In this document: one piece after another, positions 1 to 6,100 of the stretch
How positions within the stretch are numbered: the stretch's first letter is position 1
Layout: the number at the start of each line of letters is the position of its first letter
IMG/VR virus record: IMGVR_UViG_3300020454_000057
Span: 1-28,935 of that record
Source of the DNA: a virus
DNA: 28,935 bases
Direction: 5' to 3' (one strand)
The notes under the pieces: model-generated
Database searches by the model: none
The model's input: only the letters and a program-made list of their open reading frames with translations
What the model was told of the DNA's origin: nothing
Position numbers and translations under genes: made by a program

Positions 1-519
1 GAAGATAATATTAAAGGACATCCCACGAACAGCAGAAGCAGAAGTAGATGAAGCAAGGAGACGAGATCCGTTCTCCAATTCGACTGACCCCTTGTTCCAA
101 CCAACAATACCCTGCTGCATCCATTTAGGAAGGTTCTCATAAGATAACTGTAAGCGTCCCAACATTTCTCTAGCAGTCGGGGCTTTGTTTGCGAGGATTG
201 CGACATTGACATTATCGTTGAATATTACATACCATAAAAGATATGATGTTACAATGGTTGATTTACCAGACTGACGTGGCAACTTTGCTATATTAAATCT
301 ATTCTCGTGAAAACTATGTACCATCTCCTCTTGGAAATCGTACATATTAAAAGGTATAACACCTTCATCTAGAGATACAATCTTAATATAGTTACGAATA
401 AAATATGCAGGATTTTTACTACACTTAATAAACTCTCCAACTTGTTCTGGGGTGAAGTGAGTTGGTACGTTTGCCTTCTTAAGGTTTGGATTACCTAAGT
501 ATATTTGATTTTCTGCCAT
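1..519 (-). CDS. 17: Terminase large subunit gp17, N-terminal part (runs off the left edge)
   Basis: This is the N-terminal 173 codons of the T4-type large terminase, the packaging ATPase/nuclease that docks on the portal and pumps DNA into the prohead. The frame is open to base 1. Visible in the sequence are an adenine-motif-like segment with YDFQ near residues 60-63 and a Walker A motif PRQSGKST at residues 81-88, a variant of the SRQLGKTT type in T4 gp17. The last residues, SFNIIF, are where Walker B would begin, so that motif and the nuclease domain lie outside the window. The ATG shares one base with the pcyA stop (TAATG), so translation is probably coupled. A late-promoter-like GATAAATA lies 43 bp upstream. 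The neighbourhood (gp13 to gp16 upstream) supports the call. Confidence 0.95.
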   Translation of the reverse strand, partial: MAENQIYLGNPNLKKANVPTHFTPEQVGEFIKCSKNPAYFIRNYIKIVSLDEGVIPFNMYDFQEEMVHSFHENRFNIAKLPRQSGKSTIVTSYLLWYVIFNDNVNVAILANKAPTAREMLGRLQLSYENLPKWMQQGIVGWNKGSVELENGSRLLASSTSASAVRGMSFNIIF

Positions 520-1211
520 TAATTCTTACTCCAAGGTTTGTCAAATAAGACATTGTTTATATATTTATCTGCCCACTCGGTATTAAACCACTGTGATAAT
601 ACTGCTTTAGTTTTTTTATTCTTTCTTTGGGATATACAATACCAAGTTTGATCATCCAATCTTTTCATTGTAGGTATCCAATGTGAGTGTGGGTCTTTCT
701 TTCCTACCTTTACAGCATCACAATATATTTTTAAATACTCTTTAACTACATTGAAGTAATCATCTCTTGCTTCTTGATCTTTCAATCTAGCAAATTTACA
801 GTGAGGTGAAAAGATCGACTCTGCCCATAAAGGCAAAGGTCTCTCATCTTTAAAATTATATTTTTTACTAACTACAGAGAGTTGATCGTCGAGATCCATC
901 CCGTGTACAGGAGACACATCGACAATAGCAGCAGTAATAGTTGTAGGCGTTTGGATAATGTCACAACCAAAAATAGGTAAAGAATATTCTGGATCTGGAT
1001 AGAAGACACAATGAATAATTTCTATCTTGTCAGTATTCGCTCTTTCTAGATGTAATTTCCTTACTCCTTTACATTTCCACATCTCATTGTGTATAGTCAC
1101 TTTCTCGTGCTTTATTACACTATGGTCTGTTTCCTTGATCTGAAGATCAGGCAAGTCATCAATACTCGTACGAATTAGATCCGCTAACGCATCACAAAGA
1201 TTTTCTGTCAC
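519..1211 (-). CDS. pcyA: Phycocyanobilin:ferredoxin oxidoreductase (PcyA-like bilin reductase)
   Basis: This is a 230-residue ferredoxin-dependent bilin reductase. PcyA reduces biliverdin IXalpha to phycocyanobilin in the cyanobacterial cytosol, feeding phycobiliproteins or phytochromes. The sequence follows cyanobacterial PcyA closely: RKLHLE (residues 51-56), IIHCVFYPDPEY (65-76), LPIFGCDI (78-85), AAIVDVSP (94-101) and a VLFD tail. By alignment from memory to Synechocystis PcyA, His54, Glu56, His67 and Asp84 correspond to the active-site His74, Glu76, His88 and Asp105, so the enzyme looks intact and is PcyA rather than the two-step phage enzyme PebS. The start is GTG at 1211 with an AGG six bases upstream, inside the end of the nuclease gene; the next Met is residue 44. 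No heme oxygenase is in the window. It is a typical cyanophage metabolic cargo gene beside the terminase. Confidence 0.93.
   Translation of the reverse strand: MTENLCDALADLIRTSIDDLPDLQIKETDHSVIKHEKVTIHNEMWKCKGVRKLHLERANTDKIEIIHCVFYPDPEYSLPIFGCDIIQTPTTITAAIVDVSPVHGMDLDDQLSVVSKKYNFKDERPLPLWAESIFSPHCKFARLKDQEARDDYFNVVKEYLKIYCDAVKVGKKDPHSHWIPTMKRLDDQTWYCISQRKNKKTKAVLSQWFNTEWADKYINNVLFDKPWSKN
562..569 (-). promoter_or_regulatory. Possible late promoter GATAAATA inside pcyA, ahead of gp17
   Basis: GATAAATA on the minus strand lies 43 bp upstream of the gp17 ATG, within the 3' end of pcyA. It could give terminase extra late transcription independent of the cargo genes. In AT-rich DNA a chance match inside a coding region is quite possible. 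Confidence 0.35.
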
Positions 1212-1213
1212 AG

Positions 1214-1678
1214 TTAACCTGCTACAAGTGTGCCAAATGATCTACGTATCTCACGTAGTTCCTCAAAGTTTTTTTGTTTTGTTCCACCGTCATATGCCCA
1301 AGCATATCCTTCGGTTATCATTTGTTCGTTGAGCGATACTTCAGCATCACCAATATATAACCAACCAAGCAAACGCCCATACTTACCCATCCCGCCTTTG
1401 AGTTCAGTTCGTATAGTAAGTTCAGACTCTCCATCAATAGCACCCTCTAATTTTTCTTTCATCCAATTAGTAGCATCTATACCCAATGCTTTCTCTTCTA
1501 AGTCACGAGTGCGTTTCTCAGGAGTATCGACTCCTGCTATTCTCACCCTTTCTTTTTTGTATAGATCAAAACCTAGATCAATAGTAACATCGATAGTGTC
1601 ACCATCAACTACTCGGTTTATCTCCGTCACTCGGAAGTTGTAGCAACTCTTCCTGCTTGGTGGAACCATTGCTCCCAT
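1214..1678 (-). CDS. Thermonuclease-type (SNase-like) nuclease
   Basis: This is a 154-residue protein of the staphylococcal nuclease superfamily, which cleaves DNA or RNA with a single Ca2+-type metal site. Visible motifs are VVDGDTIDV (residues 23-31), RIAGVDTPE (46-54) and GKYGRLLGW (98-106). They supply the expected Asp25/Asp27, Arg46, Asp51, Glu54 and Arg102, matching the known Asp, Arg35, Asp40, Glu43 and Arg87 of SNase, so it should be catalytically competent. It has no signal peptide, so it likely acts inside the infected cell, perhaps in host DNA breakdown (inferred). The ATG at 1678 has GGAG seven bases upstream; a second ATG at 1669 has worse spacing. Its first 74 bp overlap the 3' end of the small membrane-protein gene in another frame. 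The stop lies two bases before the pcyA GTG. Confidence 0.9.
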   Translation of the reverse strand: MGAMVPPSRKSCYNFRVTEINRVVDGDTIDVTIDLGFDLYKKERVRIAGVDTPEKRTRDLEEKALGIDATNWMKEKLEGAIDGESELTIRTELKGGMGKYGRLLGWLYIGDAEVSLNEQMITEGYAWAYDGGTKQKNFEELREIRRSFGTLVAG

Positions 1679-1778
1679 CGTTCATCTCCATAAATGCCAT
1701 CCTTAGTATATAGACGATATACCAAGTAACTAATACAACAAGTATTCCTACCATCCAGATGACACCCCAGACAACCAT
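1605..1778 (-). CDS. Small single-pass membrane protein (57 aa), unknown function
   Basis: This is a short ORF. The protein begins MVVWGVIWMVGILVV and has one hydrophobic segment at about residues 4-26, then a short basic/polar junction and an acidic, polar tail ending DGDKPSS. The predicted topology is a small inner-membrane anchor with a roughly 30-residue tail. Its ATG shares a base with the oxygenase stop (TAATG), the same coupling seen at other real junctions here, and it fills what would otherwise be a 99-bp gap between the oxygenase and nuclease genes. Its last 74 bp overlap the nuclease start in another frame. No family is recognised. Holin-like, spanin-like or host-membrane roles are possible, but nothing in the sequence decides between them. 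Confidence 0.6.
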   Translation of the reverse strand: MVVWGVIWMVGILVVLVTWYIVYILRMAFMEMNDGSNGSTKQEELLQLPSDGDKPSS

Positions 1779-2395
1779 TAGTTTTGATTATGTATTATAG
1801 TATGATTTCCATACCACTGACCGTGTAATGGAAACTCACCAGTTTTGTTTATAGTTACATTGAACCCTATAGAGTACTTTTGATCTAAAGATTGGTTCTG
1901 TGTTGTAGAATGTTCTAACCAAGATGGAAATAGTATTAGAGTATTAGGGAATGTTTCTACTGCCATCTCTTTATATGTACCATAACAATCCATTCTTGCC
2001 TGTACAAGTGGACTATGAAAATTAATTAGACCTTGTTCTGGACTTGTCTTATGGTAATAACATCCTGATAACTCAAATCCAGGGTGCATATGTTGATTCT
2101 GATTAGAACCTTTAGGATATATATTCAACCACGACTCAGGTATCTTCCAATTAGTATGACCAATATAATGATTGATACACTCTGCCATATAAGATTCTAG
2201 ATTAGGTAATTCATATGAACACAAAAAATCCCTCCAATGATCTTGCTTGGAAGGATCGTCTCCAAAATGGAGAACTAATTGCTCTTTCTCTTGTACTTCA
2301 CTTATAACATTATCCAACTCAGTTTCTATATCAGAGTCATCGTGTCTGAATCTTAGAACTGTAGATGGAAATAAATCAATAACGTCAGGTTGCAT
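1778..2395 (-). CDS. 2OG-Fe(II) oxygenase-like protein (TIGR02466-type)
   Basis: This is a 205-residue double-stranded beta-helix dioxygenase of the kind common in T4-like cyanophages. The family uses Fe(II) and 2-oxoglutarate to hydroxylate or demethylate a substrate, which is unknown here. The core is visible as WLNIYPKG (residues 89-96), QHMHPGFELSGCYY (101-114), INFHSPL (124-130) and LFPSWLEHSTTQN (155-167). His102/His104 and His162 are the probable iron ligands. The position after the distal His that usually carries the 2OG-binding Arg is Lys173 in KYSIGFNV, a possible substitution. There is a 22-bp gap from the upstream 584-residue gene and a TAATG overlap with the small membrane protein downstream. 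Family placement is by motif pattern from memory; the substrate and biological role are open. Confidence 0.85.
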   Translation of the reverse strand: MQPDVIDLFPSTVLRFRHDDSDIETELDNVISEVQEKEQLVLHFGDDPSKQDHWRDFLCSYELPNLESYMAECINHYIGHTNWKIPESWLNIYPKGSNQNQHMHPGFELSGCYYHKTSPEQGLINFHSPLVQARMDCYGTYKEMAVETFPNTLILFPSWLEHSTTQNQSLDQKYSIGFNVTINKTGEFPLHGQWYGNHTIIHNQN

Positions 2396-2417
2396 AATAA
2401 AGTTTCTGTTACACTAT

Positions 2418-4172
2418 CTATGACTTACGACAGTTCCATTTTTTAAGTGCTAATGCTTTACGAGTTGGTCTACCTTTCTCATCTTTCATAGGTCCTTCCA
2501 TTCCACCCATTCTGGCACAAAAACTATTTTGTCTTTTATCTGCCTTACTACCTTTCTTTGGACTACCTGTCACAGGTGCTTTGAGATCTGAACCAGGATT
2601 CTCACGTTCGTAAGACTTTCTTCCTTTCTCATTTAACCCACCACTAGAATTTTTTCCTTCTTTACGTTGCCAAGCAGATTCCTTGAAACTCTTTAAACCA
2701 CTTTTAAGATTGCTTGCCTTACCTGTCTTTGTGTGACCATACTTAGCAAGATCCTTATGTAGTTCTCTATGCTGTGCTTTACTATCACCAGATCTTTTGT
2801 TTGACTGATCCATTCTTTTATTTTTACCAACAGGTTTATAACCACCTGTAGTATATCTTTTTTGATAAAATTCTTCTTTATATGATTGCACTCTAGTCTT
2901 ACCAAGAATGTATTTTGGATCATTCTTCATTGCTTTCTGTGCATCTGCCTCATCATTTTTATTCACATTTATAATTGTCTTCCCACCTTTCTTACTTTTA
3001 GTGTGAGATATATTACCCATTTCTTCTTTTACTTCTTTTTTCTTTTTAGTTTTCTTAGTAAACGCTGCCATAGCACCTGATGGTTTACCAGTTCCCTTGT
3101 AGAGACCATAAGAAGTTCCTTCACTTTTCATTTTTGCTTTTGCTGCTTTGATTCTATCAAGAAATGCTTGTCCACCTTTTTCTTTCTTGATCTCATCATC
3201 AGTCCTTGCTCTACCCATACTATTATTCTTAGCATATAATTTACTCTGCATAGAATTAACGCTAGTCATTCTACTTTCTTTGTACATACTAATCAATTCA
3301 TTTCTTGCTTCTCTCTTACTTGGTTTACGATAGCGACCAACTTCTGTGACCTTACCATCTTTACCGTAATGAGTTCCTCTCTTTCTATTGACGTGATCTG
3401 TCATTGCAGTATCTACCTCTTTAGTGCTTCTAGCATACTGAGTAGACTTATCTTTTAAATTAACTTTCTCTAATTGTACTTCTTCCTTGTGTGTCTTACC
3501 AGGCATCACAGTTCCATCAGGCATCTTGTGTGCGTTCTTGTCTTTTCCGTATGTGATACAAGGATCTTGACCACATCCACAATTCTTTTTACCCTCCCCT
3601 AATTGTACCTCTTCATTTTTCTTCTTACTTACATCCATTATCGCACCTTTACCATACTTATCAGTTATGCTTTTTTTAACCATCTCAACTGCTTTAGCAC
3701 TATTCTTTTGCTGTCTTAACATACGTGCTTTTCTTTGAGCATCAGTCTCATTGTTTCTTGTATGGTTAGCAGTAGTTGCATCAGATTTTTTAGGTGAACT
3801 TGGATCACCACCTGCCATTACAATATTATCTTTATACCTATCATATCCTTCTTCACTCATAGATCTTATTGCCATCTTCACTTTCTTACCTGCTGAATAT
3901 GGATTCTCTTTCTGCTGTCTTCTCTTAGTGTCTGCTTTTATAGACGACATCTTCAAAGCATTAGAAAGTTTAGCACGCTTACTATTGTACTTTGGTTTAT
4001 TTTTAAACGTTGAATCAATCGCACGAGCAAGTTTTAATCGTGCTCCTACTCTAGGATCACCATATTCTTTTATGATCTCTTCTTTAGTAATTTTAGATTT
4101 CTTTTTCTTGTCGTCACTATGATCGCAACCACAAGATTCAGCATAGTTTTGGAATGATTGAAGATTAGTCAT
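2418..4172 (-). CDS. Lys-rich virion-associated-like protein with C-terminal DUF6321-like domain
   Basis: This is a 584-residue, strongly basic, low-complexity protein rich in Lys, Ser, Gly and Asn. The conserved part is the C-terminus, residues about 498-584: ESAWQRKEGKNSSGGLNEKG, SPKKGSKADKRQNSFCARMG and ALKKWNC. I associate this with a domain (DUF6321, name from memory) found in cyanophages and algal viruses. There are two EEVQL segments (188-192 and 230-234); the first continues LGEG, which fits the T4 prohead protease consensus (I/L)xE before G/A. Cysteine clusters occur at the N-terminus (CGC, 14-16) and at 198-205 (CGCGQDPC). The composition suggests a DNA-binding or packaged internal head protein (inferred). 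The ATG overlaps the zinc-finger gene stop by 8 bases. No enzymatic motif is seen. Confidence 0.75.
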   Translation of the reverse strand: MTNLQSFQNYAESCGCDHSDDKKKKSKITKEEIIKEYGDPRVGARLKLARAIDSTFKNKPKYNSKRAKLSNALKMSSIKADTKRRQQKENPYSAGKKVKMAIRSMSEEGYDRYKDNIVMAGGDPSSPKKSDATTANHTRNNETDAQRKARMLRQQKNSAKAVEMVKKSITDKYGKGAIMDVSKKKNEEVQLGEGKKNCGCGQDPCITYGKDKNAHKMPDGTVMPGKTHKEEVQLEKVNLKDKSTQYARSTKEVDTAMTDHVNRKRGTHYGKDGKVTEVGRYRKPSKREARNELISMYKESRMTSVNSMQSKLYAKNNSMGRARTDDEIKKEKGGQAFLDRIKAAKAKMKSEGTSYGLYKGTGKPSGAMAAFTKKTKKKKEVKEEMGNISHTKSKKGGKTIINVNKNDEADAQKAMKNDPKYILGKTRVQSYKEEFYQKRYTTGGYKPVGKNKRMDQSNKRSGDSKAQHRELHKDLAKYGHTKTGKASNLKSGLKSFKESAWQRKEGKNSSGGLNEKGRKSYERENPGSDLKAPVTGSPKKGSKADKRQNSFCARMGGMEGPMKDEKGRPTRKALALKKWNCRKS

Positions 4173-4296
4173 TGTTATTATCAGGATTTCTTGGACAATT
4201 TTTTTCGTGTTTTTCCATCCACGTTTTTGGTCTCCAGTGTCCTTGAGGTGATGTCAAACCACAATGAGCACATACCCACTGACCATTAGTATTCAT
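4165..4296 (-). CDS. Small C2HC zinc-finger-like protein (43 aa)
   Basis: This is a short ORF reading MNTNGQWVCAHCGLTSPQGH, then a Trp/Lys-rich stretch and an Asn/Asp tail. Cys9, Cys12, His30 and Cys34 form a C-x2-C-x17-H-x3-C pattern, a plausible single zinc-binding site. It fills most of the 133-bp interval between the 183-residue gene and the 584-residue gene, and its stop overlaps the next ATG (ATGACTAA, 8 bases), the kind of overlap seen at other junctions. The role is unknown; a nucleic-acid or protein-binding accessory factor is the simplest guess. No homologue is recognised. Confidence 0.68.
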   Translation of the reverse strand: MNTNGQWVCAHCGLTSPQGHWRPKTWMEKHEKNCPRNPDNNND

Positions 4297-4305
4297 TTCC
4301 ACGGA

Positions 4306-4857
4306 TTAACCTCCGACAATTTGTACTTGTTCTACAACTACATCAGCAGAACCTGCTGTTAGTTTAACAGTTCTTTGCAACATAGGTACTGTGTTAGCAA
4401 TTACATCAGCATCACTGATTGTGTATGCAGAACCTGCACCTGACGCATCAATATCTGTAGTGATTGTTATGTCACCAACTGCTGTAACTTTCTTACCTGC
4501 TGATGCAGCAGATTCAAAGTCTGTTCCAAAACCATTTGTGTCACCACCATCTATAGTCTGAACAAAATCTCCTACAGCAAAACTGTGACGACCACCTGCT
4601 CCTGTACCGTGTCCACCACCTGCAACAGTAAATACTGCACCATTGGCATTAGTTCCACCAGTAATACTGATATTTTTTGATTTACCTACTGAAAGCAAAA
4701 CTGCTTCCCCTGCTGCAAGTGTAATAGCAGGACCGCTATCAAACTTTATGGTTGATGCAGATGCAGCATATGCACGTACAACTCCACTTTTAACGACGAT
4801 GTAAGCAGTACCTGAACCACTCACTGTCGTAGTATCTAAGACATTTAATACAGACAT
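4306..4857 (-). CDS. Putative virion structural protein (183 aa)
   Basis: This protein is not recognised by family. It is rich in Ala, Gly, Val, Ser and Thr, with alternating hydrophobic and small residues typical of beta-rich phage surface proteins. It contains a Gly/His-rich stretch (VAGGGHGTGAGGRHSF, about residues 78-93) and ends VVVEQVQIVGG. It has no signal peptide or membrane segment. It follows gp16 by 27 bp and has its own late-promoter-like GATAAATA 29 bp upstream of the ATG, so it is probably expressed strongly late. That and its composition suggest a head decoration or other virion protein; this is inference. It is the first gene of the segment that separates gp16 from gp17. Confidence 0.7.
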   Translation of the reverse strand: MSVLNVLDTTTVSGSGTAYIVVKSGVVRAYAASASTIKFDSGPAITLAAGEAVLLSVGKSKNISITGGTNANGAVFTVAGGGHGTGAGGRHSFAVGDFVQTIDGGDTNGFGTDFESAASAGKKVTAVGDITITTDIDASGAGSAYTISDADVIANTVPMLQRTVKLTAGSADVVVEQVQIVGG

Positions 4858-4884
4858 CGACTTTTTGACACAAGATTGTTTTTA

Positions 4885-5343
4885 CTATTTATCCTCTTTC
4901 TGTTTCTGTTTGAGGAATTTTGCAAGATCAGCAGTGCTACCAACAAACATTGTGTTGTTAGTAACGTTACCTGATACATTACCTTTTGGACCTTCATCGA
5001 GTTCTTGCATCTTTTTCTGAAGGTCTATTAGTTTGTCCGTGGCATCTGCCACGTTCTTAATTAGATTACCTGCTACCTCATAGGCACGTGGTGAATCTGT
5101 TTGTTGTGATAGTTCTAGGATTCCGTCTACCGCTTCCTGTCCTTTATCAATTAACGAATACAAATTACCACGAGTATATTCGTAGTCTTTTTTAACTGCT
5201 TCGTTTTGCTTTGCAGGTGTATCTTCTACTTTTGTTAGTGGAGGTTTCTCATCTTTAACGATGGATGTCTCTACATCAAGAGCGTCCTCGATACCGTCGA
5301 ATTTACTCGTCGTTTCCTGTGGTTGCATTTCTTGATTTTCCAT
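4885..5343 (-). CDS. 16: Terminase small subunit gp16
   Basis: T4 gp16-type small terminase, a ring-forming regulator that recognises concatemeric DNA and stimulates the gp17 ATPase and packaging. The core DYEYTRGNLYSLIDKG...DSPRAYEVAGNL...LQKKMQEL matches the helical central domain of T4 gp16 (RRNMHFQQQ, DSPRHMEVFATL, LHKDMKDI). The C-terminal NVTNNTMFVGSTADLAKFL matches NIQNATVFMGSPTEL. The N-terminus is acidic and probably disordered. The start is uncertain: the frame is open to an ATG at 5385, but that would overlap gp15 by 83 bp, so I chose ATG 5343 (MENQEMQPQ). ATG 5328 (MQPQETT) has a weak GGA ten bases upstream and is also possible. All options overlap the gp15 3' end. Confidence 0.88.
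   Translation of the reverse strand: MENQEMQPQETTSKFDGIEDALDVETSIVKDEKPPLTKVEDTPAKQNEAVKKDYEYTRGNLYSLIDKGQEAVDGILELSQQTDSPRAYEVAGNLIKNVADATDKLIDLQKKMQELDEGPKGNVSGNVTNNTMFVGSTADLAKFLKQKQKEDK
4886..4893 (-). promoter_or_regulatory. Late promoter core GATAAATA, 183-residue virion gene
   Basis: The minus strand reads GGATAAATAG, overlapping the gp16 stop codon, with its end 29 bp upstream of the ATG at 4857. Spacing equals that of the other late-promoter candidates, which supports it despite the variable first base. Confidence 0.6.
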
Positions 5344-6100
5344 CATTGAATTCACTGTATATTTCGTTGAAACCAAAATCATCATCTGGGTCAGAGGTGA
5401 GTGGGTCTGGTTGGACCGTGTATCTCATTTCACGAGGTGCACTAGATTTACTGTCAGTAGCAGTATCGACGATTGCCTTACGTATAAGGTCTTTCTCACC
5501 GTCAAGAACGGGACCGTAGATGTATGTTTTGCAAGTAAAACTTAGTGTATATATTAAAGTTCTTCGTGTTGTATAATCTCCTTCATAATCATCATCGTAA
5601 GATATTGTATTTAAAACTGTGGGAAAATCTTTTTTCTCCTGTAACTGATCGTTCAGTTGTACAGTGATATTGAATGTGGGTTGGAAGTATGGAAGTATTT
5701 GTTCTAAGATTTGTAAACCGTCATCTTGATTCTTTGATAGTATTGCTAACTCAAAGTCAACGTTGTACGGTACTGGCATAAACGCTTTTTGTAGGTCAGT
5801 TCCAACAGCAGTCCTAACTCTCTGTGTTGGGGAGACCTTTCTGGTTGCGTCGTAATTGAAGCCAGAAATCTCAAACGAAATCCTAGGAAGCGTAATTTGA
5901 GTCGCATCTTTCCTAGTTAAATCTCCTACTTGTTGGAGTCTTGCTAAAAACTTTTGTTTAGGTCCGTATGCCAATGGCACTTTCATATATTCATATTCCG
6001 TAGCACTTTTCTTTCTACGGATTTCTATGTTATTAAACAAAGTACCGAATGCCACAACTGACTTTCGGAATATTTCGTTGTATGTGTATGTACCTAACAT
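5303..6100 (-). CDS. 15: Proximal tail sheath stabilisation/completion protein gp15
   Basis: This 265-residue homologue of T4 gp15 is the hexameric terminator that caps the finished tail and sheath and joins the tail to the neck on the head. Diagnostic stretches are the start LGTYTYNEIFRKSVVAFGTLFNNI (T4: FGYFYNSSFRRYATLMGDLFSNI), KVPLAYGPKQKFL near residue 40, ITLPRISFEI near 69, and LQILEQILPYFQPTFNITV near 130-148, which is nearly identical to T4. The C-terminal tail is acidic (SDPDDDFGFNE) and is encoded by DNA that also carries the candidate gp16 starts. The ATG shares one base with the gp14 stop (TAATG). It is in T4 order between gp14 and gp16. Confidence 0.95.
   Translation of the reverse strand: MLGTYTYNEIFRKSVVAFGTLFNNIEIRRKKSATEYEYMKVPLAYGPKQKFLARLQQVGDLTRKDATQITLPRISFEISGFNYDATRKVSPTQRVRTAVGTDLQKAFMPVPYNVDFELAILSKNQDDGLQILEQILPYFQPTFNITVQLNDQLQEKKDFPTVLNTISYDDDYEGDYTTRRTLIYTLSFTCKTYIYGPVLDGEKDLIRKAIVDTATDSKSSAPREMRYTVQPDPLTSDPDDDFGFNEIYSEFNDGKSRNATTGNDE

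Noticed and set aside
1230-1643. Plus-strand open frame opposite the nuclease
   Set aside because: The minus-strand product has all SNase motifs in order; the plus-strand product is featureless.
2693-2923. Minus-strand 76-codon frame inside the Lys-rich gene
   Set aside because: It is a shadow of the 584-residue frame, with Ile/Lys-rich random composition and no start signal or coupling.
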